Shown one piece after another: positions 1 through 5,788 of a stretch of DNA of 5,788 nucleotides. The stretch covers positions 1 to 5,788 of the forward strand of contig JADFSZ010000114.1 of NCBI GenBank assembly GCA_022560555.1, in the 5' to 3' direction. How positions within the stretch are numbered: position 1 is the stretch's first letter; each line of letters opens with the position of its first letter. Source of the DNA: PVC group bacterium (GTDB lineage: Bacteria > GCA-001730085 > JADFSZ01). The position numbers and the translations under genes were made by a program. The notes beneath the pieces were generated by a model that saw only the letters and a list, made by a program, of their open reading frames with translations, was not told where the DNA came from and searched no databases.

Positions 1-69
1 TGGTAAAATCTTTCCGTTATTGATCTTATGACGATTTTAAACGGATTGAAGTAGTGCAAGACTAAAACC

Positions 70-74
70 AAGGA
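70..74 (+). promoter_or_regulatory. Shine-Dalgarno site of trkA
   Basis: AAGGA lies 8 nt before the ATG at 83. It separates two overlapping ATGs: the one at 78 is only 3 nt from the site and gives ATG-AAA-TGA, a two-codon dead end, while the one at 83 has normal spacing and opens the full TrkA frame. Confidence 0.75.
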
Positions 75-82
75 AAAATGAA

Positions 83-1444
83 ATGAATATTTTAATCATT
101 GGGGCCGGAAGTATCGGAAGCTCCTTAGCCGAAGAATTGAGTCGTGAAGATGACAATGTCGTTGTCATTGATACAGACGAAAAGCTTTGTGAAAATCTCA
201 ACGAAAAAATGGATCTTCTCACTATCCCGGGAGATGCCACGAGTCCCGCCGTCTTGGAGATTGCGGGAATTAGAAAAACCGATGTTGTGATTGCCCTGAC
301 AAGTAGTGATGAAGTGAATATCCTCGTATGCGGATTGGCGCGCCATTATGGTGTTTCAAAACGGATCGCGCGGCTTCACTCCAATGAATATAGCATCGCG
401 GGAGATGAGCGAGCCGATATATCATCATTGGGTGTTAGTCATATATTACGGCCGGATAAGTCGGCGGTGGAAGGCATCATTCAGTATCTTGAGACACCCG
501 GGGCAACAGATGCGGCCAATTTTCATGGCGGCAAAATTTTGATGCGGGGATTTATCATCCATCCGAATATGTCTATCGCGGATAAAAAGATTGCCGATAT
601 CCGTAAACAGACGGGGGCGCATTTGATGCTTGTCGTGGCCATTATTCGTGAAGGCAGAGCGATCATTCCTTCGGGAAATGATGTGGTGCATGCCGGAGAC
701 AAAATTCTCGCGTTATTTCCCCGCTCATCCATTGAAGCCTGTTTGGAACTTTTTAGTAAAAGCCGTGAGGATATAAAAAAAGTGGTTATCTCCGGGGATA
801 CCAATATTGCCATTGAGTTGGCTAGTGCCGCGTCCCGGATGGTGGATAACATTGTTCTTGTTGATCCTGATCCGGAACATGTCTCAACAGCGGCGGATCA
901 TCTCATGCTCAAAAATGTCGAAGTTCTTCAAGGAGATTGTACCCATGTGGATATGCTGCATGAGCTTTATATCGACAACACCGATTATTTTATTAGTGTG
1001 TCTAAGGACATGGAGAATAATGTGATGGCGAGTCTCCTGGCGAAAGCGGAAGGGGCGTCACGTGTGATTGCTTTAACGGACCAAATCCGGTACATAAAAC
1101 TCTTTCATTCCATCGGCATCAGTCATGTTATTTGTCCCCGGATTTCTATGGCACAGGAAATTATGGAGGTTATTTATCGCGGACGAATTTGGAAGTCAAT
1201 GCGGATTCGGAATGTCGACATCGAGGCCGTGCGCATTATCGTGTCTGAAGGCAGCCCGGTGATCCATAAATCGATACAAGACATAACAAAAAAACGCAAA
1301 CACGAATTTATTATCGGCATTATTATCCGGGGCGATGATATGATTATGCCGCAAGGGGAAACAATCATTGAACTCGGAGATGAAGTTATTGTTATCACGG
1401 ATTCAAAAATGGTTTCCTCGATCATAAACATATTTACAAAGTAG
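83..1444 (+). CDS. trkA: Trk potassium uptake system, cytoplasmic NAD-binding regulator TrkA
   Basis: TrkA is the peripheral cytoplasmic subunit that binds NAD(H) or adenine nucleotides and gates the TrkH potassium channel. The 453-residue product is close to the E. coli length (about 458) and has the usual tandem layout: RCK N-lobe 1 (about 1-140), C-lobe 1 (about 145-225), RCK N-lobe 2 (about 232-365) and C-lobe 2 (about 371-453). The first Rossmann fold is canonical, with GAGSIG at 7-12, an acidic residue ending strand 2 (D30, in VVVID) and GDAT at 50-53. The second has GDTNIA at 238-243 in place of a GxGxxG motif, but keeps D261 and GDCT at 284-287. Both C-lobes end in the family pattern of a Gly-Asp turn and a hydrophobic strand (GDKILAL near 205, GDEVIVI near 432). 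The ATG at 83 has a good SD and the protein begins directly with strand 1, as expected. trkH follows after 27 nt, which supports an operon. Family assignment is firm; the ligand of each half is inferred. Confidence 0.95.
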   Translation: MNILIIGAGSIGSSLAEELSREDDNVVVIDTDEKLCENLNEKMDLLTIPGDATSPAVLEIAGIRKTDVVIALTSSDEVNILVCGLARHYGVSKRIARLHSNEYSIAGDERADISSLGVSHILRPDKSAVEGIIQYLETPGATDAANFHGGKILMRGFIIHPNMSIADKKIADIRKQTGAHLMLVVAIIREGRAIIPSGNDVVHAGDKILALFPRSSIEACLELFSKSREDIKKVVISGDTNIAIELASAASRMVDNIVLVDPDPEHVSTAADHLMLKNVEVLQGDCTHVDMLHELYIDNTDYFISVSKDMENNVMASLLAKAEGASRVIALTDQIRYIKLFHSIGISHVICPRISMAQEIMEVIYRGRIWKSMRIRNVDIEAVRIIVSEGSPVIHKSIQDITKKRKHEFIIGIIIRGDDMIMPQGETIIELGDEVIVITDSKMVSSIINIFTK

Positions 1445-1458
1445 GGTTTTTCAAATTT

Positions 1459-1463
1459 AGGGG
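1459..1463 (+). promoter_or_regulatory. Shine-Dalgarno site of trkH
   Basis: AGGGG lies 8 nt before the ATG at 1472, within the 27-nt trkA-trkH gap. No promoter or terminator was seen in that gap, which fits cotranscription with trkA. Confidence 0.6.
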
Positions 1464-1471
1464 CCTATTGA

Positions 1472-3073
1472 ATGAATAAGCGCGCGGTAGCCTATGCTGT
1501 TGGAAAGCTTATGCAGATACTGGCCCTGGTCCTTTTTGTCCCGCTGTTTTGTTCTCTCTTGGATTATCCGGATTTGTCCATCGCCCAAATCGCTTGTCAG
1601 CCGGAGGTAATCGGATTTATATTCTCCATTGTTTTGTCCGCAGCGATTGGTTTCCTTTTGTCATTTTTGACCAAGTCAGAACGATCCAACCAGGGTGTTA
1701 GGGAAGGGTTCGGGATTGTTTCCTTAGGATGGGTCTGTTTAACGTTCTTAGGAAGCTTTCCGTTTTTATTTTATTTCGCTCATAGCTATACGGATGTGAA
1801 TTTTTCCATTATTTTTAAGTGTTTTACCGATTCTTATTTCGAAATTATGAGCGGCTTTACCACCACGGGAGCCACCATTCTCACGGATGTTGAGGCCTTG
1901 CCCCATTCTTTGCTGTTTTGGCGGAGCTTCACTCATTGGCTGGGCGGTATGGGTATTATCACACTTGCGATTGTCGTTTTTCCCGCGATGGGGATCTCGG
2001 GCTATCAGATGTTTAAAGGAGAGGTTCCCGGGCCGACCACAGATCGTCTTTTGCCGAAACTGGCGGGAACAGCCAAGATATTGTGGGGAGTCTATCTTTT
2101 GATGACAGTGGCTGAAACGGTCTTGTTATGGGTAGGCGGAATGAATCTGTTTGATTCCCTGTGCCACACGTTCGGGACATTGGCCACCGGGGGCTTTTCG
2201 ACAAAAAACGCATCCATTGGTTATTACCAAAGTGAGTACATAGAATGGGTGATCACGGTATTTATGTTTTTGGCGGGCGTGAATTTTCTGGTTCACTACA
2301 ATGTTTTATGCGGTAACTTTAAGACACTGAAGCAAAATAGTGAGCTGCACTTTTATAGCGGAACATTGTTGGTGGCTATCGTTTTGGTTGCCATGAGCTT
2401 GTTTCACACCGGACTTCAGGACACGGAACGGGTGAGTACTCATTATCATCCAACACAAGTTTCACAATTAGATATTGAAGAGCATAGACAAGAAGAATCT
2501 GCTCGTTATGAAAATGTGTATCAATGTATTCGATCAGCTGTTTTCCAAGTTGTGGCCATCACAACGACAACAGGGTATACGACGGCTGACTATGACTTAT
2601 GGCCGAACATGTGCCGGTACATGCTGCTTATCCTTATGTTTTGGGGGGCGTGCGCGGGTTCCACTGGTGGCGGGATGAAGATGGTCCGTATTATGGTTGC
2701 ATTTAAAACCGCGTGGAGAGAAATAAAAAAAGTGGCAAAACCGCGCCTGATTGAATCCATTCGAGTGGGAGATTCTATTGTCAGCGGATCAAAAGTGATC
2801 AATATTATGGCATTTATTTGCCTTTATTTGATCATTTTTACCGGCATGACATTTTTTATGTCGTTTTTTATCCCCGATCTTATGACGGCAATCGCGTCCG
2901 TTGCAGCAACGATCAACAATATAGGACCGGGTCTATCCGGTGTGGGGCCCGTTGAAAATTATAGCTGGATTCCTTTAGGCGGGAAGTGGATATTGATTGC
3001 TTGTATGCTTTTGGGACGGCTGGAAATCTTTACAGTGCTTGTCATTTTAAGACCATCAACATGGAAAAAGTAA
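1472..3073 (+). CDS. trkH: Trk potassium uptake system, membrane channel subunit TrkH
   Basis: TrkH is the inner-membrane, potassium-selective pore of the Trk system (TrkH/KtrB/HKT superfamily) and works with the TrkA encoded just upstream. The 533-residue product carries all four membrane-pore-membrane repeats. The pore segments are visible as TTTGAT (130-135, filter Gly133), ATGGFST (238-244, Gly240), TTTTGYTTAD (364-373, Gly368) and NNIGPGL (482-488, Gly485). The conserved AGSTGGGMK stretch (395-403), which follows pore segment 3 and belongs to the intramembrane gate region, is intact, as is the C-terminal LGRLEIFT motif (514-521), which contains the arginine thought to face the pore. Hydrophobic segments flank each filter. 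It is somewhat longer than E. coli TrkH (about 483), partly because of a charged stretch at about 315-348 before pore segment 3. The four intact filter glycines indicate a working potassium channel rather than a sodium-selective variant, though selectivity is inferred. Confidence 0.95.
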   Translation: MNKRAVAYAVGKLMQILALVLFVPLFCSLLDYPDLSIAQIACQPEVIGFIFSIVLSAAIGFLLSFLTKSERSNQGVREGFGIVSLGWVCLTFLGSFPFLFYFAHSYTDVNFSIIFKCFTDSYFEIMSGFTTTGATILTDVEALPHSLLFWRSFTHWLGGMGIITLAIVVFPAMGISGYQMFKGEVPGPTTDRLLPKLAGTAKILWGVYLLMTVAETVLLWVGGMNLFDSLCHTFGTLATGGFSTKNASIGYYQSEYIEWVITVFMFLAGVNFLVHYNVLCGNFKTLKQNSELHFYSGTLLVAIVLVAMSLFHTGLQDTERVSTHYHPTQVSQLDIEEHRQEESARYENVYQCIRSAVFQVVAITTTTGYTTADYDLWPNMCRYMLLILMFWGACAGSTGGGMKMVRIMVAFKTAWREIKKVAKPRLIESIRVGDSIVSGSKVINIMAFICLYLIIFTGMTFFMSFFIPDLMTAIASVAATINNIGPGLSGVGPVENYSWIPLGGKWILIACMLLGRLEIFTVLVILRPSTWKK

Positions 3074-3089
3074 ACGGGTTTTACCCCGT
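3074..3089 (+). other. small GC-rich hairpin after trkH
   Basis: ACGGG (3074-3078) pairs with CCCGT (3085-3089) just after the trkH stop codon. An alternative register gives a 6-bp stem with one bulged C and a TTT loop. No T-run follows, so it is not a typical intrinsic terminator. It could stabilise the 3' end of trkAH mRNA or attenuate read-through into priA; this is inference. Confidence 0.35.
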
Positions 3090-3176
3090 CTCGGAGATGA
3101 TCATTCCTGTGGCCTTCTTTATTTGATCCGCGTTTCTTGTGACTGTGAAATACATAACTATTAGAGTATTTATGAT

Positions 3177-3182
3177 GAGGAG
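3177..3182 (+). promoter_or_regulatory. Shine-Dalgarno site that sets the TTG start of priA
   Basis: GAGGAG lies 8 nt before the TTG at 3191. The two ATGs just upstream (3172 and 3175) are not in the priA frame, so they cannot be its start. The site therefore supports TTG as the initiation codon. Confidence 0.7.
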
Positions 3183-3190
3183 ACCGTCCG

Positions 3191-5197
3191 TTGAAAAGTT
3201 TTGCTGACATTGCCTTGCCTATCGGTGTTCAAAAGGTATTTACCTATCAAATTCCCCCCGAACTGCGGGATCAATTAAAAATCGGACATAGGGTAAAAAT
3301 TCCTTTTCAAAAAAGAAACGCGGTTGGTTTTGTTGTTCATCTTCGGGAACACACGGATGTAAAGAAAATAAAATCGATCGAGAGTATTTATCAACCCGAT
3401 ATTTTTGTCAGCTCGAATGATTTGAAGTTGACCCGGTGGTCAAGCGAATATTATTGCGGCTCTTGGGGACAGTTTTTAGAGATAGGGTATCCTAAAATCA
3501 CACTTAAAACAGAGAATAAAAAATCGCAACCAAAGGGAGAGATTGGTAAAGGGTTTTTTGATACCAACAAAAACAGTGAATTGACAGATGAACAAACCTC
3601 CGTTGCCGAAAAGATACGGCCGGCCATTGAAAATGAAAAATTTCAGGTATTTCTCCTCCATGGGATTACGGGGAGCGGAAAAACGGAGGTCTATTTTGAT
3701 CTTATTGAAAGTGCTCTTAAGAAAAATACCCAAGTTCTTGTTTTGTTTCCTGAAATCGCGCTCAGCCTTTACATCGCCCAACGGTTTAAGGCCCGCTTTG
3801 GAGAAGAAAAGATTGCTTGTTGGCACAGCGGCTTAACGCAAGCCCAAAGACGAAGGACCTGGAAAAATGTTGTTGATAATCGTGTCTCGATTGTGTTGGG
3901 AGCCCGTTCCGCTGTTTTCGCTCCTTTTCATAAGCTGGGACTCATTATTGTCGATGAAGAACATGACTCTTCGTATAAACAAGATGAGGCGCCCCGGTAT
4001 CACGGACGGGATGTAGCCGTCATGCGGGCAAAAATTCAAGACTGCCCCATTGTTTTAGGTTCAGCAACGCCTTCGTGCGAATCTTATGCTAATGCTCAAA
4101 AAAATAATTACCTCTATTTGAATCTCAATAAAAGATACGGGGGGTCTGTATTGCCTGTGGTAAAAGTCGTTGATATGAGCGTTGAAGAAGGGTTTGCTAA
4201 AAAGAAACTCATCTTTTCGAATTATCTTATTCAAGCAATTCGTGAACGAATAAAAAAACGTGAGCAAGTGATGTTGTTTCTCAATAAAAGGGGTTTTTCC
4301 AGGTGGGTAAGCTGCGGCGCGTGCGGATTTGTCTTTAAGTGTTTTCAATGCGACATTACGATGGTTTATCATAAAGAAGCCAACTGCCTGAAATGTCACT
4401 ATTGTGGTCAAGAAAAACCTTTTGTGAGGGAATGCCCTGAATGTGAAGATGGGCTTTTGAAGGGGTTTGGAAAGGGGACAGAGAGAATTGAAGAAATTAC
4501 ACAAAAAATTTTCCCCAAAGCCCGTATTCAACGTCTGGATACGGATCGGGCACGTAATAAAAAAGTGTTGGCTGATATCCTGAAGAAATTCCAAGAGAGG
4601 GAGATCGACATCCTCGTCGGCACCCAAATGATCACGAAAGGATTTGACTTTCCGCATGTGACATTGATCGGGGTCCTGCAGGCGGACCATATGCTGTCCA
4701 TCCCGGATTATCGTGCTGCCGAGCGTGTTTATCAATTGTTGACACAAGTCACGGGGCGGGCCGGGAGGAGGGAGCAACTTGGGGAGGTTGTGATTCAAAC
4801 TTTTAATGTGGAACACTATGCCGTGAAAAGCACGTGCCGCCATGATTACTTGGGTTTTATCCAAACAGAATTAAAGCATAGAAAATCTCTTTTTTATCCC
4901 CCGTATTCGCGTATGATCTGTATTGAAGTGAAGGGGCGATCGAGGACTGAATCCGCCCAATGTGCCCAAGAGTTGTGTTCAATCATTAAAACTCATCTCA
5001 AGGATCCCCCTGTTAACGTCAGAGGTCCTTTAACCGCCATTATCCCACGAGTACGAAATCTTTGGCGGTACAAAATTCTTATCAAGGGAACCATCGGTCA
5101 TCAGGAAAAGAAAAGGCTGGGCGCCTGCTTATGTGCTTTTCGGGCCCCGAAAGCGGTGATGATTAGTGTTGATGTGGATCCTGTAAATTTGATATAA
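3191..5197 (+). CDS. priA: primosomal protein N', replication restart helicase PriA
   Basis: PriA is a 3'-to-5' superfamily 2 helicase that recognises abandoned replication forks and starts reloading of the replicative helicase. The 668-residue product has the N-terminal 3'-end-binding domain (about 1-100; FADIALPIG near 4, VKIPFQKR near 35), Walker A GITGSGKTE (158-166, Lys164), HSGL (212-215), GARSAVFAPF (237-246), the DEEH box (255-258) followed by SSYKQ of the aromatic-rich loop, and GSATPS (290-295). Eight cysteines in CxxC pairs (375/378, 384/387, 402/405, 415/418) match the two-zinc module; C399 is extra. Helicase lobe 2 shows GTQMITKGFDFP (477-488) and QVTGRAGR (519-526). The C-terminal domain ends with DVDP (661-664). 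The start is TTG at 3191 with GAGGAG 8 nt upstream, and the protein begins where the family begins. It is about 64 residues shorter than E. coli PriA (732), with almost all the difference before Walker A, where the winged-helix domain should be. Confidence 0.96.
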   Translation: MKSFADIALPIGVQKVFTYQIPPELRDQLKIGHRVKIPFQKRNAVGFVVHLREHTDVKKIKSIESIYQPDIFVSSNDLKLTRWSSEYYCGSWGQFLEIGYPKITLKTENKKSQPKGEIGKGFFDTNKNSELTDEQTSVAEKIRPAIENEKFQVFLLHGITGSGKTEVYFDLIESALKKNTQVLVLFPEIALSLYIAQRFKARFGEEKIACWHSGLTQAQRRRTWKNVVDNRVSIVLGARSAVFAPFHKLGLIIVDEEHDSSYKQDEAPRYHGRDVAVMRAKIQDCPIVLGSATPSCESYANAQKNNYLYLNLNKRYGGSVLPVVKVVDMSVEEGFAKKKLIFSNYLIQAIRERIKKREQVMLFLNKRGFSRWVSCGACGFVFKCFQCDITMVYHKEANCLKCHYCGQEKPFVRECPECEDGLLKGFGKGTERIEEITQKIFPKARIQRLDTDRARNKKVLADILKKFQEREIDILVGTQMITKGFDFPHVTLIGVLQADHMLSIPDYRAAERVYQLLTQVTGRAGRREQLGEVVIQTFNVEHYAVKSTCRHDYLGFIQTELKHRKSLFYPPYSRMICIEVKGRSRTESAQCAQELCSIIKTHLKDPPVNVRGPLTAIIPRVRNLWRYKILIKGTIGHQEKKRLGACLCAFRAPKAVMISVDVDPVNLI

Positions 5198-5215
5198 TTG
5201 CTTGATAAACATTAA

Positions 5216-5247
5216 GAAAGAGTTTTTTTCATAAAAAAAACTTTTTT
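5216..5247 (+). terminator. possible A/T-stem intrinsic terminator of priA
   Basis: AGTTTTTTT (5221-5229) pairs perfectly with AAAAAAACT (5234-5242) over 9 bp across a 4-nt loop (CATA), and further A-T and G-T pairs extend the stem to 5216/5247. A run of six Ts (5242-5247) closes the structure 19 nt after the priA stop. The position suits a terminator, but the stem has a single G-C pair, so it would be weak. The same bases belong to the A/T repeat tract, and the pairing may be incidental to it. Confidence 0.4.
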
Positions 5248-5283
5248 AATGAAAAAACTTTTTAAGTGAAAAAACAATTTATG
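5232..5283 (+). repeat. three imperfect 17-18 bp A/T tandem units
   Basis: The tract reads as three head-to-tail units: 5232-5249 (18 bp, TA8C then T6AA), 5250-5266 (17 bp, TGA6C then T5AAG) and 5267-5283 (17 bp, TGA6C then AATTTATG). TGAAAAAAC is exact in units 2 and 3. With the T-run at 5223-5229, A-tracts and T-tracts alternate through about 60 bp. The tract could be a slippage-prone low-complexity spacer, a curved or flexible element, or an UP-like element for a hisC promoter; none of these roles is shown by the sequence. Confidence 0.6.
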
Positions 5284-5330
5284 TTTGACACCAGCTCGAT
5301 GAATTCAGCCAAAAGAAATGTAAATCTGAG

Positions 5331-5788
5331 ATGATGACGTATTTTCGTGAAAATGTGGATACCCTGGAAGCCTATAAACCCGGAGACCAGCCTCAAGGGC
5401 TCCGAAGCGATGTCTTAAAACTCAACACGAATGAAAACCCTTTTGCCCCATCTGAAAAGGTGCGCCGGATGTTAAGTCAATTTCCGGAAGTGGAACAACT
5501 GCGATTATATCCCGACCCTCTGTCTGAACAATTACGCTTGGCGGCATCAAATATTTATCACATCCCTCAGGATCAAATTGTCGCAACGAACGGATCGGAC
5601 GAATTTTTAAATCTTTGTGTTCGTGCTTTCGTGGATAGCCGGGATGCCATGGCTTTTTTCACTCCGTCATACACCTTGTATGAGACCCTGGGAGAAATAC
5701 AAGGAGCAAAAACCGTTCGGATTTTTTTTAATGAGGATTATTCAATCAATTTTGATCGCGTGCCGAAACATTCAAAACTAACCTTTTT
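5331..5788 (+). CDS. hisC: histidinol-phosphate aminotransferase HisC, 5' part (cut by window end)
   Basis: HisC is a cytoplasmic PLP-dependent class I/II aminotransferase that converts imidazole-acetol phosphate and glutamate to histidinol phosphate in histidine synthesis. About 152 codons are present with no stop before the window edge, so the PLP-binding lysine lies outside. Counting from the ATG at 5334, visible motifs are the N-terminal KLNTNENPFAPS (29-40), LYPDP (58-62), the PLP-phosphate region TNGSDE (85-90) and PSYTLY (111-116), in the order typical of HisC. Two adjacent in-frame ATGs (5331 and 5334) are possible starts. No in-frame ATG, GTG or TTG occurs between them and the TGA at 5286. 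Only a weak GAG abuts the first ATG, so initiation lacks the clear SD seen in the other three genes. Related aminotransferases such as the CobD type share some motifs, but NENP and GSDE favour HisC. No other his gene is visible, so an operon cannot be judged. Confidence 0.85.
   Translation, partial: MMTYFRENVDTLEAYKPGDQPQGLRSDVLKLNTNENPFAPSEKVRRMLSQFPEVEQLRLYPDPLSEQLRLAASNIYHIPQDQIVATNGSDEFLNLCVRAFVDSRDAMAFFTPSYTLYETLGEIQGAKTVRIFFNEDYSINFDRVPKHSKLTF

Noticed and set aside
1-31. Possible tail of an upstream gene (one frame open to a TGA at 29-31, another to a TGA at 21-23).
   Set aside because: At most nine codons are present in either frame, too few to support a gene.
13-45. Inverted repeat TCCGTT (13-18) / AACGGA (40-45) upstream of trkA.
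   Set aside because: A 6-bp stem with a 21-nt loop is weak and expected by chance; no T-run or operator-like symmetry accompanies it.
78-86. ATG-AAA-TGA mini-ORF overlapping the trkA start.
   Set aside because: The SD is only 3 nt from this ATG, and the pattern is common by chance in A-rich leaders.
3097-3104. 8-bp palindrome ATGATCAT in the trkH-priA gap.
   Set aside because: It is too short and isolated to call an operator.
3137-3164. Possible priA promoter: TTGTGA (3137-3142), 16 nt, TATTAG (3159-3164).
   Set aside because: Both boxes are imperfect matches and the spacing is slightly short; such matches are frequent in A/T-rich spacers. A promoter may be here but cannot be assigned.
4061-4864. 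A 267-codon open frame on the minus strand inside priA.
   Set aside because: It lies antisense to the conserved PriA helicase and zinc motifs. Its translation shows no recognisable family and it has no gene context, so it is a shadow of priA codon use.
5281-5334. A 17-codon ORF (MFDTSSMNSAKRNVNLR) whose TGA overlaps the hisC ATG at 5331 as ATGA, resembling a coupled leader peptide.
   Set aside because: It has no Shine-Dalgarno and no histidine codons as a his attenuator leader would, and an ORF this short is easily chance.

Overview
The window reads as an ordinary bacterial chromosomal segment with four protein genes, all on the + strand: trkA (potassium uptake regulator), trkH (potassium channel subunit), priA (primosomal helicase) and the 5' part of hisC (histidinol-phosphate aminotransferase), which runs off the right edge. 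Coding density is high. No rRNA, tRNA, CRISPR array, insertion sequence or integrase was seen. Base composition looks moderate (GC in the forties by eye, not computed), and codon use looks similar across the genes, so nothing marks the block as recently acquired.

Layout: bases 1-82 are a short leader with no recognisable gene, ending in a Shine-Dalgarno site for trkA. trkA (83-1444) and trkH (1472-3073) are 27 nt apart and form an evident two-gene potassium uptake operon: TrkH is the membrane pore and TrkA the cytoplasmic nucleotide-binding ring that gates it. A 117-nt spacer with a small GC-rich hairpin leads to priA (3191-5197), which appears to start at TTG behind a good Shine-Dalgarno. 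PriA restarts stalled or collapsed replication forks and has no obvious functional link to potassium uptake. A 133-nt spacer follows. It holds a very A/T-rich tract built of three imperfect 17-18 bp tandem units, which includes a hairpin plus T-run that may terminate priA transcription. hisC starts at 5331 or 5334 and is cut by the window end before its catalytic lysine.

Organism: intact SD sites, a TrkAH system with a full-length two-RCK TrkA, and a HisC whose N-terminal motifs resemble (from memory) those of Planctomycetota/Verrucomicrobiota/Omnitrophota-type sequences suggest a Gram-negative-type, possibly uncultured bacterium. This assignment is weak and is inference only.

No new biological system was found. 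The points most worth checking are a PriA that appears to lack the winged-helix domain, a hydrophilic insertion in the external loop of TrkH before the third pore segment, a degenerate nucleotide-binding motif in the second half of TrkA, and the A/T repeat tract upstream of hisC.
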